A stretch of DNA of 64,000 nucleotides from contig NZ_PCPG01000002.1 in assembly GCF_002979655.1 (NCBI RefSeq), forward strand, positions 124,001-188,000, read 5' to 3'. The stretch is from Microbacterium sp. MYb45. Its GTDB lineage: Bacteria; Actinomycetota; Actinomycetes; Actinomycetales; Microbacteriaceae. The notes beneath the pieces were generated by a model. It worked only from the letters and a program-made list of their open reading frames with translations, did no database searches and was not told the DNA's origin. Each line of letters starts with the position of its first letter. Position 1 is the stretch's first letter. Of this stretch, positions 32,292-40,943 are shown piece after piece. A program made the position numbers and the translations under genes.

Positions 32292-32311
32292 GGCTGTAAG
32301 ATTATCGTCAG

Positions 32312-32332
32312 GATTCCGTATATGCCGGAATC
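32312..32332. promoter_or_regulatory. AsnC-type operator
   Basis: GATTCCG (32312-32318), TATATGC and CGGAATC (32326-32332): 7-bp perfect arms in the 72-bp divergent intergenic region, overlapping the only TATA-like -10 candidate for the DUF6421 gene. Confidence 0.55.
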
Positions 32333-32363
32333 TTTCCGTTGAAAACTCCGATCGGAGGTCCCG

Positions 32364-33803
32364 ATGTCCCTTCTTTCCGCCAACAGTTCCGCTGTCCAGG
32401 CCATCGTCGGCGAACCCGAGGTCGTCGAGGACGCGTCGATCGCCGAGCAGTCCGCCGCCTGGGCGCAGCTGAAGGACGCCGCGATCGCCCTCCGCGAGAT
32501 GCAGATCAAGGACGGCTCGATCCCGGATGCCGCGCACCACGCCGCGGCCCGCGAGCTCGTCGGCGCGATCACCGCCGCGATCCGCGCACTCGCCCCTGCC
32601 TTCCCGCACGACGCGGAGTACCTCACCGCCTCCGTGGTCGACTTCGACCGCTGGGCATCCGAAGACTTCGGCGTGCCGGACTTCCTCGATTCGCTCATGG
32701 CCTTCCAGCCACAGCAGACCCGCGTCGACGGCATCCGTCACCTCGTCGTGTTCCCGATGTACACGCAGAACGGCTCGAGCGACCGCCTGGTCGAGGCGCT
32801 GATCGTCGAGACGATCTGGCCCGAGTTCATCGCCGCCCTTGAGGCCGGCGACTACGGCAACAAGCTGTTCGTCTCGCTGCGGCTCGTCGACTTCACGCCC
32901 GGCTACGACACGAACTCGGCCGTGCTGTTCCCCGAGACCGTCGCGATGCGCGAGATCCCGACCTTCACGTGGGGTGCGATCTTCCAGGACCGCGAGGCCG
33001 CTCGCTACCGCCGCGTCACCCGTGCCGCAGCCGAGATCACCAACCTCGATCTGCCGGAGCGGGCCGCCGCCATGCTCGACGACCAGCAGGTGGCCGAGAA
33101 GACCTTCGTCATGTGGGACATCATCCACGACCGCACCCACATGCGCGGCGATCTGCCGTTCGACCCGTTCATGATCAAGCAGCGGATGCCGTTCTTCCTC
33201 TACTCCCTCGAGGAGATGCGCTGCGACATGACCGCGTTCCGCGAGTCGGTGAAGATCGAGCGCGCCCTCGCGGCCCGCATCGCCGCCGGTGAGGAGCTCA
33301 CCGAGACGGAGCAGGAGATGCACGATTACGCGCACCTCGTGCAGTACGCGGTGATCTTCGACCGCATCTTCCGCTTCTCGATCACGGGCACCCGCACACG
33401 CAACTACGACGCGGTCGGCGGACAGCTGCTGTTCGCGTGGCTGCACCAGCGCGGCGTGCTGCACTGGACCGACACGGCTCTCACCTTCGACTGGGACGCC
33501 GTGCCGGATGCCGTCGTGGCGCTCGGCGACGCGATCGACGACCTGTACTGGCACTCGATCGACCGCCCCAAGGTCGCGCACTGGCTCGCCGCGTACGAGC
33601 TCGTCCGCGGCACGCTCACCCCGCACCCGGCCTCGCAGTGGGCCCGCGGCCTGTCGGACGAGATCCTCGCCGGCGCGCCGAAGGGGTACACGGATGCCGT
33701 GATGGACGACGAGTTCCCGCTGTCGATGTTCTTCGAGACCCTTCACAAGAAGATGAAGCCCGTCATCGAATCCACCGTGGGCATCCGCGGCACGGACGAC
33801 TGA
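32364..33803 (+). CDS. DUF6421 protein
   Basis: 479 residues, soluble, largely helical. It begins with a helical region (about 1-85) and contains conserved-looking HDRTHMRGDLPFDPFMIKQR (His, Asp, His; residues about 256-275), PFFLYSLEEMRCDMTAF and LLFAWLHQRGVLHWTD. The HDRTH-type motif suggests a metal site, but this is a guess. Family function unknown. GGAGG lies 5 nt before the ATG. Under the divergent AsnC regulator it is probably induced by an amino acid or related metabolite. A strong hairpin follows. Confidence 0.85.
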   Translation: MSLLSANSSAVQAIVGEPEVVEDASIAEQSAAWAQLKDAAIALREMQIKDGSIPDAAHHAAARELVGAITAAIRALAPAFPHDAEYLTASVVDFDRWASEDFGVPDFLDSLMAFQPQQTRVDGIRHLVVFPMYTQNGSSDRLVEALIVETIWPEFIAALEAGDYGNKLFVSLRLVDFTPGYDTNSAVLFPETVAMREIPTFTWGAIFQDREAARYRRVTRAAAEITNLDLPERAAAMLDDQQVAEKTFVMWDIIHDRTHMRGDLPFDPFMIKQRMPFFLYSLEEMRCDMTAFRESVKIERALAARIAAGEELTETEQEMHDYAHLVQYAVIFDRIFRFSITGTRTRNYDAVGGQLLFAWLHQRGVLHWTDTALTFDWDAVPDAVVALGDAIDDLYWHSIDRPKVAHWLAAYELVRGTLTPHPASQWARGLSDEILAGAPKGYTDAVMDDEFPLSMFFETLHKKMKPVIESTVGIRGTDD

Positions 33804-33855
33804 TGACCACGCGCGCATGGCGCGCGTTCCGAGTGTGACGCTGGGGCGCACCGCG

Positions 33856-33904
33856 CTGCGGCCGGAACCTGTTCTGCGGATCTCTCCGCGGGTTCCGGCC
33901 GCAG
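33856..33904. terminator. nested hairpin downstream of the DUF6421 gene
   Basis: A 14-bp perfect outer stem (33856-33869/33891-33904, core GCGGCCGGAACC) enclosing a 5-bp stem GCGGA/TCCGC. It lies between the DUF6421 stop and the next gene. There is no T-tract. It probably terminates the DUF6421 transcript. Confidence 0.6.
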
Positions 33905-33934
33905 AAGCCCCTCCGAACCGGAAGAGTGAGCGAC

Positions 33935-34594
33935 ATGGATGAACTCATCGACTCGAGACTGTCCGGCCGCACGGTGGTGCTCGCCGGAGCGACCAGTGCG
34001 GCGGGGCGGGCGGCGGCACGCGCTCTGCACGGTGCGGGGGCACGGGTGATCGCGACCGGCCGGTCCGCAGAAGGGCTGCAGCAGTTGGCGGATGCGGGCA
34101 CGGAGGTCTTCCTCGCGGATGCGACCTCGCTCGACGAGATGACGGTTCTGGCGGGGCAGATCGGCCCCGTCGACGCGGTGGTCCCCCTCGTCGGGGGCTG
34201 GCGCGGGGGCGGCGGCCTCGCCGGGCAGTCCGACGAGGACTTCGCCGCGCTGCTGCCCGCGCTCGAGGCCGTCCGCGCGACGAGCCGGGCGTTCGACACG
34301 GCGCTGCGCGCGTCGGGGGCGGGTCGGTTCGCGATCGTGTCGTCGACGGCGGTCGCGCGGCCCCTCGCCGGCGGGGCGAACTACGCCGCGGTGAAGGCTG
34401 CGAGCGAGGCCTGGACCCGGGCCGTCGCCCAGGGGTACGCGAAGTCCGCACGCGATTCCGGTGAGCAGCTGCGCACGGCATCCGTCGTGTTCCGGGCCAA
34501 GTCGCTCGATCCCGATGTCTTGGCCGCACGGCTCCTGATGCTCTGGGACACGGACGCCACCGCCCTCAACGACCGGGTGTTCGACCTCGACTGA
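33935..34594 (+). CDS. short-chain dehydrogenase/reductase
   Basis: 219 residues with GATSAAGRAAARALHGAG (modified GxxxGxG at about 17-26; the last Gly is Ala-Gly), VVPLVGGWRGGGGLA in place of NNAG, Ser in IVSSTAVARP and Tyr/Lys in NYAAVKAASEAW. Short SDR of unknown substrate; the weak nucleotide-binding motif leaves activity open. The ATG at 33935 is preferred over GTG at 33926, because GGAAGAG then has 8 nt spacing. Confidence 0.75.
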   Translation: MDELIDSRLSGRTVVLAGATSAAGRAAARALHGAGARVIATGRSAEGLQQLADAGTEVFLADATSLDEMTVLAGQIGPVDAVVPLVGGWRGGGGLAGQSDEDFAALLPALEAVRATSRAFDTALRASGAGRFAIVSSTAVARPLAGGANYAAVKAASEAWTRAVAQGYAKSARDSGEQLRTASVVFRAKSLDPDVLAARLLMLWDTDATALNDRVFDLD

Positions 34595-34655
34595 TCCCGA
34601 GTGTCGGACGATCCGCCGACGGAGTGACGATCTGCGGAACTTCTTCCATCGGAAC

Positions 34656-34750
34656 CTCGGGGAAACGTCCGAACCTCGGGGAATCGTCCGAGGCTCGGGG
34701 AAACGTCCGAGGCTCAGCGGGACTCGTCGGGGCTTGGGGAATCGTCCGGG
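34656..34750. repeat. array of 19-bp hairpin repeats after the MFS gene
   Basis: Units CTCGGGGAAACGTCCGAAC (34656), CTCGGGGAATCGTCCGAGG (34675) and CTCGGGGAAACGTCCGAGG (34694), followed by two diverged units (34713, 34733). In the regular units CTCGG and CCGAG can pair around an 8-nt loop. The array ends at the stop codon of the minus-strand MFS gene and lies after the SDR stop, so both convergent transcripts would read into it. Confidence 0.8.
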
Positions 34751-34751
34751 C

Positions 34752-36245
34752 TCAGCGGGACTCGGGCGGCATGCCGGGGACCACGGGCGGAGCCTCACTG
34801 TGCCGGGCAGGGCCCGACTCGATCGACGACTCCTCCGCCACGGCTTCTGCGCCGGCATCACCGCCGTCTTCCCCGCCGGTCTCGCCGTGGTCGATCTCCT
34901 GCTCGGGCGCCTCGGCGTAGAGCTCGGTGAGCTTGCGGTACGACCGGGTGAAGAAGGCCAGCGTCGCGGCCACGACCATGATCAGTCCCGCGAACAGGCA
35001 GATCAGCGCGATACCGCGGGCCTCGCCCTCGCCGAGCAGCCAGCCCCAGCTCTGTTGCCCCTCGCGGGTGTTCATGTAAGGGATGATCAGGAACTCGGCG
35101 ATCGGGGCGATCAGGAACGCGGTGATCGGGGCCGCCGCCGCTTCCATCGCCGCGGCCACGCCGAACACGCGACCCTGCCGTTCGTACGGCACGACCTTCT
35201 GGATGATGGTCTGCTCCGCCGCCTCGACCGGGGGCACCAGGGCCATATAGGCCCACATGCCGATCACATACAGCGGCCACCACTCCCGCAGCATGAACAC
35301 CGAGCCCAGCAGCCCCATGGCGATCACGACGAGCAGCATGGTGCGCATGGGCTTGGGGCCGAGCCCGAACTTCGCCACCAGGCCGCCGCCCACCAGGAAG
35401 CCGGTCGAGGCGAACGCCAGAGCGAAGCCCCAGGTCTGGGCATCGAAGAGGGTCAGGCCGTACGGGTCCATGAGCGCCATGTAGACGCCGCCGATGAGGT
35501 TGTTGAAGGTCGAGAAGATGATCAGGGCGAACAGGCCGGGAGCGAGTCGGATCGCCCGCACGCTGCCGCGGAAGTCGAGTGCGCTCGATGCGTTCGGGTC
35601 GGGCTCCGGCGCACCCTCGGGGATGCGGATGAACAGCAGGTGGGCGAACGTGAGCGCCATGGCCGCGATCGCGATCGCGAGGGTCCATCCCATGCCGAGG
35701 AACCCGATCGACAGGCCCGAGAACACGCTCGTGACGAGGAAGGCGATGCCCTGCACGGTGCCGACGAGCCCGTTGGCGTTCGCACGCTTGTCTTCGGGGA
35801 TCAGCAGAGTCACCGTCGTGGACAGCGCGATGTTGCGCAGCTGCTCGATCACACCGCCGAAGAGGATCACTCCGGAGAACAGCCAGAACCACGGGCCACC
35901 CAGATCGAGCAGTGCCGCCTCGGGCTGCCAGAGGTAGAGGAGCCCGGCCACCAGGAAGGCAGCGGCGGAGATGACACTCGAGATCACCATGACGGTGTGC
36001 TTGCGGTTGCGATCGACGATCGTGCCGAACGCCATCGCGAAGAACGCGACGAACAGCATGTACGCGCCGCCGATGATGCCCGTGGCCAGCACGGACTGCG
36101 TCTCGATGTACACCCAGAACGTGAGCGCGAACCAGAGGAAGCTCGTCGTCACGTTCGCGATGAGCGTGTTGACGAGGACGTTGCCGAATGCCCGAGTGGC
36201 GGCGGTGCGCTCCATGAAGTCGAGGGTAGGGCCGGCATCCGACAT
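34752..36245 (-). CDS. MFS transporter with acidic tail
   Basis: 497 residues, 12 membrane segments of the MFS (MFS_3/enterobactin-exporter-like or macrolide-efflux type): FAMAFGTIVDRNRKHTVMV between TM2 and TM3, TLLIPEDKRANANGLVGTV between TM4 and TM5. The last about 45 residues are cytoplasmic and rich in Glu/Gly/Ala/Pro. The ATG at 36245 follows GGGAGGG; a second ATG at 36215 is possible. It is divergent from the threonine-aldolase-like gene. Substrate unknown. Confidence 0.87.
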   Translation of the reverse strand: MSDAGPTLDFMERTAATRAFGNVLVNTLIANVTTSFLWFALTFWVYIETQSVLATGIIGGAYMLFVAFFAMAFGTIVDRNRKHTVMVISSVISAAAFLVAGLLYLWQPEAALLDLGGPWFWLFSGVILFGGVIEQLRNIALSTTVTLLIPEDKRANANGLVGTVQGIAFLVTSVFSGLSIGFLGMGWTLAIAIAAMALTFAHLLFIRIPEGAPEPDPNASSALDFRGSVRAIRLAPGLFALIIFSTFNNLIGGVYMALMDPYGLTLFDAQTWGFALAFASTGFLVGGGLVAKFGLGPKPMRTMLLVVIAMGLLGSVFMLREWWPLYVIGMWAYMALVPPVEAAEQTIIQKVVPYERQGRVFGVAAAMEAAAAPITAFLIAPIAEFLIIPYMNTREGQQSWGWLLGEGEARGIALICLFAGLIMVVAATLAFFTRSYRKLTELYAEAPEQEIDHGETGGEDGGDAGAEAVAEESSIESGPARHSEAPPVVPGMPPESR

Positions 36246-36299
36246 CCGGAAGACCCTCCCCCGGACCGCGAGGGCGATGCGGACAATTAGGCTGGGTCG

Positions 36300-37367
36300 G
36301 TGAGCATCCAGCATGACCCCGCGATCCGGGGCTTCGCCAGTGACAACTACTCCGGCATCCACCCCGAGGTCCTCGCGGCCATCGCGGCGGCGAACGGCGG
36401 ACACCAGAGCGCCTACGGCGAGGATGCGTACACCGCGCGCTTGCAGGAGGTCTTCCAGGCGCACTTCGGCGAGGGCGTCGAGGCGTTCCCCGTGTTCAAC
36501 GGCACGGGCGCGAACGTCACGGGCCTGCAGTCGATGCTGCCCCGCTGGGGCGCGGTGATCGCGGCATCCACCGCCCACATCAACGTCGACGAGGCCGCAG
36601 CTCCCGAGAAGATCGGCGGCTTCAAGCTGCTCACGGTCCCCACCGACGACGGCAAGCTCACCACCGAGCTGATCGATCGCGAGGCCTGGGGCTGGGGCGA
36701 CGAGCACCGCGCGCAGCCGCTGGTGGTGTCGATCACGCAGTCGACCGAGCTCGGCACGCTGTACACGGCCGACGAGATCCGCACGATCGCCGACCACGTG
36801 CACGAGCGCGGCATGAAGCTGCACCTCGACGGCGCGCGCCTGTCGAACGCCGCCGCCGCCCTCGATCTGCCGCTGCGCGCGTTCACCCGCGACGCCGGGG
36901 TCGACGTGCTCACCTTCGGAGGCACCAAGAACGGCGCGATGCTCGGCGAGGCGATCGTGGTGCTGAACCCCGACGCCGCGGACGGCCTGAAGTACTCGCG
37001 CAAGTTCAACATGCAGCTCTCGTCGAAGATGCGGTTCGTCTCGGCGCAGCTGATCGCGCTGCTCGAGGGCGACCTGTGGCTGCGCAACGCGAAGCACGCG
37101 AACACGATGGCCGCGCGCCTGCGTTCCGAGATCGAGGCCGGCATCGCCGACGGATCCATCCAGGGCGTCGACTTCACGCAGCCGACCCAGTCCAACGGCG
37201 TCTTCGCAATCCTGCCCGACGGTGTCGCCGACCAGCTCCGCGACTCGTTCCGCTTCTACGACTGGGATGCCGCGCGCAAGGAAGTGCGCTGGATGTGCGG
37301 CTTCGACACCGAAGAGGCCGACGTCGACGCGTTCGTCGCCGAGCTCTCCCGCCTCACCACGCGCTGA
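36300..37367 (+). CDS. threonine-aldolase-like PLP enzyme (beta-eliminating lyase family)
   Basis: 355 residues, fold-type I PLP enzyme. The cofactor Lys is K210 in LTFGGTKNGAMLGEA. LHLDGARLSNAA gives the PLP-ring Asp and active-site Arg, and FNGTGANVTGLQSML the phosphate-binding loop. Low-specificity L-threonine aldolases (glycine plus acetaldehyde) have this set, but the precise substrate is unproven. The GTG start follows TAGGCT by 6 nt with no ribosome-binding site, so it is leaderless by the same pattern as its neighbours. Confidence 0.88.
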   Translation: MSIQHDPAIRGFASDNYSGIHPEVLAAIAAANGGHQSAYGEDAYTARLQEVFQAHFGEGVEAFPVFNGTGANVTGLQSMLPRWGAVIAASTAHINVDEAAAPEKIGGFKLLTVPTDDGKLTTELIDREAWGWGDEHRAQPLVVSITQSTELGTLYTADEIRTIADHVHERGMKLHLDGARLSNAAAALDLPLRAFTRDAGVDVLTFGGTKNGAMLGEAIVVLNPDAADGLKYSRKFNMQLSSKMRFVSAQLIALLEGDLWLRNAKHANTMAARLRSEIEAGIADGSIQGVDFTQPTQSNGVFAILPDGVADQLRDSFRFYDWDAARKEVRWMCGFDTEEADVDAFVAELSRLTTR

Positions 37368-37370
37368 CCT

Positions 37371-37387
37371 GCCCGAGCCCCTCGGGC
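37371..37387. terminator. short bidirectional terminator
   Basis: GCCCGAG (37371-37377), CCC loop, CTCGGGC (37381-37387): a perfect 7-bp hairpin between two convergent stop codons. Confidence 0.6.
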
Positions 37388-37388
37388 G

Positions 37389-38111
37389 TCAGGATTCGAC
37401 GACGCGCGTGAATTCCTCGCGCGTGGTGCGCAGGTGCGCGCGCATCGCGGCATCCGCGGCCTCGGCGTCGCCCCGACGCACCGCGTCGAGGATCTGCTCG
37501 TGCGCCTGCCAGCTCGACTCCTTCACGAAGTCGAAGCTCATCAGGTCGACGGGCTCGAACATGCGAACCCTCGCCTCCTCGACCGCATCACGGACGAAGG
37601 AGTTTCCGGAGGCCTCGGCGAGGGCGATGTGGAAGTCGGTGTCGGCGATGCGGGACTCGGCCTTCGTGCCGGCGGCGGCCAGGTCGCGCTGCGCCAGCAC
37701 CATCGCCTCCAGGTCGGCGTCACTGCGGCGGTTCGCAGCCAGCGCCGCCCCACCGGACTCGACGATCGAGCGGAACTCGGTGAGCTCACCGATCTCAGCC
37801 GAACGCGTGCGCACCTCCTCGCGGATGAGCCGCGGGTCGAGGGCGGCATCCTGCACGAACGCCCCACCGGACGCACCGCGCGAGATCACGATCTGCCCGC
37901 TGCCCTCGAGGATCCGCAAGGCTTGACGCAGCGTCTCGCGCGAGACGCCGAGCTGCTCCGCGAGCCGACGCTCCGGCGGAAGCCGATCGCCGGGGCGGAT
38001 GCGGCCGAGCGCCATCTCGCGCCGCAGAAACCCGGCGACCGCCTGATAGCCGGAGACCGGCTGCAGGACGGCACGGGAGAAGTCGTGCGGCGCGTCGTCA
38101 CGCTCGCTCAT
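37389..38111 (-). CDS. FadR-type GntR regulator of the gamma-glutamyl operon
   Basis: 240 residues: GntR winged helix (PPERRLAEQLGVSRETLRQA, about residues 45-64; GGAFVQD wing) and a helical FCD effector domain with metal-binding residues (DTDFHIALAEASGN, HLRTTREEF). It is the last of six same-strand genes for gamma-glutamyl catabolism, 14 bp after the aldehyde-dehydrogenase stop, and most likely represses the operon until a pathway intermediate binds. Candidate operator at 44040-44066. Confidence 0.9.
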   Translation of the reverse strand: MSERDDAPHDFSRAVLQPVSGYQAVAGFLRREMALGRIRPGDRLPPERRLAEQLGVSRETLRQALRILEGSGQIVISRGASGGAFVQDAALDPRLIREEVRTRSAEIGELTEFRSIVESGGAALAANRRSDADLEAMVLAQRDLAAAGTKAESRIADTDFHIALAEASGNSFVRDAVEEARVRMFEPVDLMSFDFVKESSWQAHEQILDAVRRGDAEAADAAMRAHLRTTREEFTRVVES

Positions 38112-38125
38112 CCGTGCTCCTCCGA

Positions 38126-39568
38126 TCAGAGGGGCAGACCCGGGCGGTCGGAGCCCACGATCTGCTTCCCCACGAAGAAGTCAAGCACATCGGCGTCTCC
38201 GTGCCCTCCCAGTCCGCTCGCGCCGAAGAAGCTCTGCGACGACTCCGGCGACATGTCGAGCACGCTCGTGCCGTTGACCTTGACCTCACCGGCGACGAGC
38301 CGTGTGCCGAGTGCGGCCGCGGCGTGCTCGTCGGCGCCGAACACGTAGCCGGCGAGTCCGACCTGCCCGGTGTTCGCGAGCGCCACCGCCTCGTCCTCGT
38401 CGGCATAGCCGCCCACGAGCAGCAGGGGTCCGAAGACCTCGTCCGCGAGGCCGGGACCGTCGAGCACCGCCACCGTCGGCTCGAAGAACCATCCCTGTGC
38501 GGGCACCTGCGTGACGCGCAGCAGCTCGGCACCGGCCTGCGCCAGCCGCTCCCGCTGCTCGACGAGCTCGTCGCGGCGCCCGGCGAACGCGACCGGGCCC
38601 ACCTCGGTCGCCTCGTCCAGGCTCGACCCGATCGCCCGGCGGCCGAACTCGGCGATCAGGAGACCTGCCAGCTCGTCCCGGCGCGCACGGTCGACGAGCA
38701 CCCGGCGGGGTGCCTCGCACCACTGGCCCGACAGCTTCAGCACACCATCGGCCAGCGCCTTCGCCGTCTGCTCCAGGTCGGCGTCGGTGCGGACGATCGC
38801 GGCGTTGTTCGAGCCCAGCTCCAGCTGCAGTCTCGCGAAGCGCGAAGCGGCCGTCGCGGCGATCGCGCGCCCGGTCGGCGTCGAACCGGTCATCGAGATC
38901 GCGGCGATGCGCTCGTCGGCGACGAGGCTGCGTCCGACGCCCCCGCTGCCCTGCACGAGACCCACCACCGCGTCGGGGATGCCGACCGCGTGCACACCCT
39001 CCAGCAGCAGCTGGGCGCTCCACGGCGAGAACGAGGACGGCTTGAGCACGACCGTCGCACCGGCCGCGAGCGCGAACGCCGTCTTCTTCACCGCCATGGC
39101 CGACGGGGCGTTCCACGGCAGGATCAGCGCGGTCGGCCCCCAGGGCACACGGTGCAGACGCACGGGCCCGTGCTCGGCGGCGAGCGCCCGCGAGTCGCCG
39201 ACCGCGACCGCGCGCCGGGCGGCATCCCGCAGGGTCGCGCCGTTCGCCCCGCCGAACAGCCGCGTGACGGAGATCGGCACGCCGCTGTTGAGTGCGTCGA
39301 GATGCGCGACCTCCTCGGCCCGCTCGTCCAGCCAGTCGGCGAGCGCGTCCAGCTTCTCCGCGCGGCGCTCGGGGGCGAGTCCGCGCCAGCGCCCGTCGTC
39401 GTGCGCCTGCTGCGCCGCGGTCACGGCACGGCCGACCTGGTCGAGTGAGCTCGACGCGGAGGCGACCAGGGCCTCCCCCGTGTTCGGGTCATGCAGCCAG
39501 GTGCCGTCGCTCTCGGGGCTGTCCTCGGCGACGCCGGCGATCCAGGTGCGCAGGGCGGGGTACGTCAT
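38126..39568 (-). CDS. aldehyde dehydrogenase (gamma-glutamylamino-aldehyde type)
   Basis: 480 residues with the ALDH set: PWNAPSAMAVKKTAFALAAG, general base E250 in QLELGSNNA, nucleophile C284 in SGQWCEAPRR, and EVFGPLLLVGGYADEDEA near the C-terminus. Oxidises an aldehyde to the acid with NAD(P). Located 1 bp after the glutamine-synthetase-like ligase and with a gamma-glutamyl hydrolase in the operon, its substrate is probably a gamma-glutamylamino aldehyde (PuuC-like role or the ethanolamine equivalent). Confidence 0.9.
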   Translation of the reverse strand: MTYPALRTWIAGVAEDSPESDGTWLHDPNTGEALVASASSSLDQVGRAVTAAQQAHDDGRWRGLAPERRAEKLDALADWLDERAEEVAHLDALNSGVPISVTRLFGGANGATLRDAARRAVAVGDSRALAAEHGPVRLHRVPWGPTALILPWNAPSAMAVKKTAFALAAGATVVLKPSSFSPWSAQLLLEGVHAVGIPDAVVGLVQGSGGVGRSLVADERIAAISMTGSTPTGRAIAATAASRFARLQLELGSNNAAIVRTDADLEQTAKALADGVLKLSGQWCEAPRRVLVDRARRDELAGLLIAEFGRRAIGSSLDEATEVGPVAFAGRRDELVEQRERLAQAGAELLRVTQVPAQGWFFEPTVAVLDGPGLADEVFGPLLLVGGYADEDEAVALANTGQVGLAGYVFGADEHAAAALGTRLVAGEVKVNGTSVLDMSPESSQSFFGASGLGGHGDADVLDFFVGKQIVGSDRPGLPL

Positions 39569-39569
39569 G

Positions 39570-40943
39570 TCAGATCCGATCGAAGTAGCGGTGCAGGTCC
39601 CAGTCGGTGACGCGGGCCATGAACGTCGTCCACTCGTGGTCGAGCAGCACCTGCTGATGCGAGATCAGCTCGGGAGTGAGCAGCTCCTGCACGAGCGGGC
39701 TCTCGCCGAACAGGATGCTCGCCTGACGAGGATCCGCGGGCATGGCCCCGTCGGCGGGAAGGTCGTAGGCGCTTCCGACCACGGCGTCACCCAGCACGGT
39801 CTCCTTCTCCATGCCGTCGCGCGCCGACGCCAGGACCCCGGTGAGGGTGAAGTACGGGTTCGTGTCGGCGCCGGGCAGGCGGAACTCGAAGCGCAGCGCC
39901 TGCGGCGAGTGCCCCACCACCCGCACCGTCGTGGTGCGGTTGTCGAAGCCCCAGGTCTGACCGCTCCCCGCCACGTCGGACGAGTTGCTGCGGCGGTAGG
40001 AGTTGACGGTCGGCGCGTACCAGGCCATCAGCGCGGGGGCGTGTTCGAGCGCGCCGGCGATCGCCGACCGCATCCGCCCGCTGAGGCGATCCGGAGCCGA
40101 CTCGTCCCAGAACACCGCCGTGCTCTCGTCGTCGACGAACGAGACGTGCACGTGGCAGGAGGATCCGGGCTGGTCGTTGAGCGGCCGCGCCATGAACGTC
40201 GCCGACATGCCCGCGCGAGCGGCGGTGTCGCGCACCGCCAGCTTGTAGAGCGCATGCCGATCGGCCATCTCCAGCGGGTCGCCGTACTCGAAGGTCATCT
40301 CCCACTGCCCGAGTCCCCATTCGCTCTGCGCGGCTTCGACGAGGATGCCGCTGGCACGGAGGTCGGCGCGCAGCTTCTGGAAGAAGGGCTCGTAGAGATT
40401 GCCCTCGTGGATCATGAAGTCCGACGGCGTGAGGGTGGTCGGGTCGAGGTCACGGAATCCGGAGCGGCGCAGCTCCCTGGGGTCGTTGCGGAACAGGTAG
40501 AACTCCAGTTCCGTCCCCGCGAGCGGGGTGAGCCCGAGCTCCCGGATGCGGGCGAGCTCCTGCTTCAGCAGCACGCGGGGTGAGAGCGGCATCGGCTCGT
40601 GCGTGTGCACGTCGACCGGGTCGGCGAGGCAGATGGCCACCCCCTCGAGCCAGGCCGCGGGGCGGAGGGTCTCGAGGTCGGGGATCAGCGTCACGTCGGG
40701 GACGCCGTTGTGCATCCCGCACAGCGCGAACTTGTTCGCATCGATCAGTTCGAGGCCCTGGTCGATGTCCCACGCCCAGGCACAGGTGCAGATGTCGACA
40801 CCGTTCTCCACGACGCGGCCGAAGCCCTCGACCGGGATGCGGCGGCCGACGAGTCGACCCTGCAGGTCGGGCGTCGCGACGATCACGGTGCGGATGCCGG
40901 CAGCCTCCAGCTCGTCCGGAGCCAGGCGCACGTCGTCGATCAT
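39570..40943 (-). CDS. gamma-glutamyl amine ligase, glutamine-synthetase family
   Basis: 457 residues of the GlnA/PuuA fold: LAGTELEFYLFR (first glutamate ligand pair), EAAQSEWGLGQWEMTF, SSCHVHVSF (nucleotide loop His), ADTNPYFTLTGVL (adenylylation-type region), FEFRLPGA with the catalytic R. Ligases of this group ATP-dependently attach glutamate to amines such as putrescine (PuuA), isopropylamine (IpuC) or ethanolamine (Streptomyces GlnA4). The ATG at 40943 overlaps the SDR stop (ATGA); a GTG at 40955 is less likely. The amine cannot be fixed from sequence. Confidence 0.88.
   Translation of the reverse strand: MIDDVRLAPDELEAAGIRTVIVATPDLQGRLVGRRIPVEGFGRVVENGVDICTCAWAWDIDQGLELIDANKFALCGMHNGVPDVTLIPDLETLRPAAWLEGVAICLADPVDVHTHEPMPLSPRVLLKQELARIRELGLTPLAGTELEFYLFRNDPRELRRSGFRDLDPTTLTPSDFMIHEGNLYEPFFQKLRADLRASGILVEAAQSEWGLGQWEMTFEYGDPLEMADRHALYKLAVRDTAARAGMSATFMARPLNDQPGSSCHVHVSFVDDESTAVFWDESAPDRLSGRMRSAIAGALEHAPALMAWYAPTVNSYRRSNSSDVAGSGQTWGFDNRTTTVRVVGHSPQALRFEFRLPGADTNPYFTLTGVLASARDGMEKETVLGDAVVGSAYDLPADGAMPADPRQASILFGESPLVQELLTPELISHQQVLLDHEWTTFMARVTDWDLHRYFDRI

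Noticed and set aside
34656..34750. CRISPR array
   Set aside because: The 19-bp units are directly adjacent with no unique spacers, and no cas gene is present.
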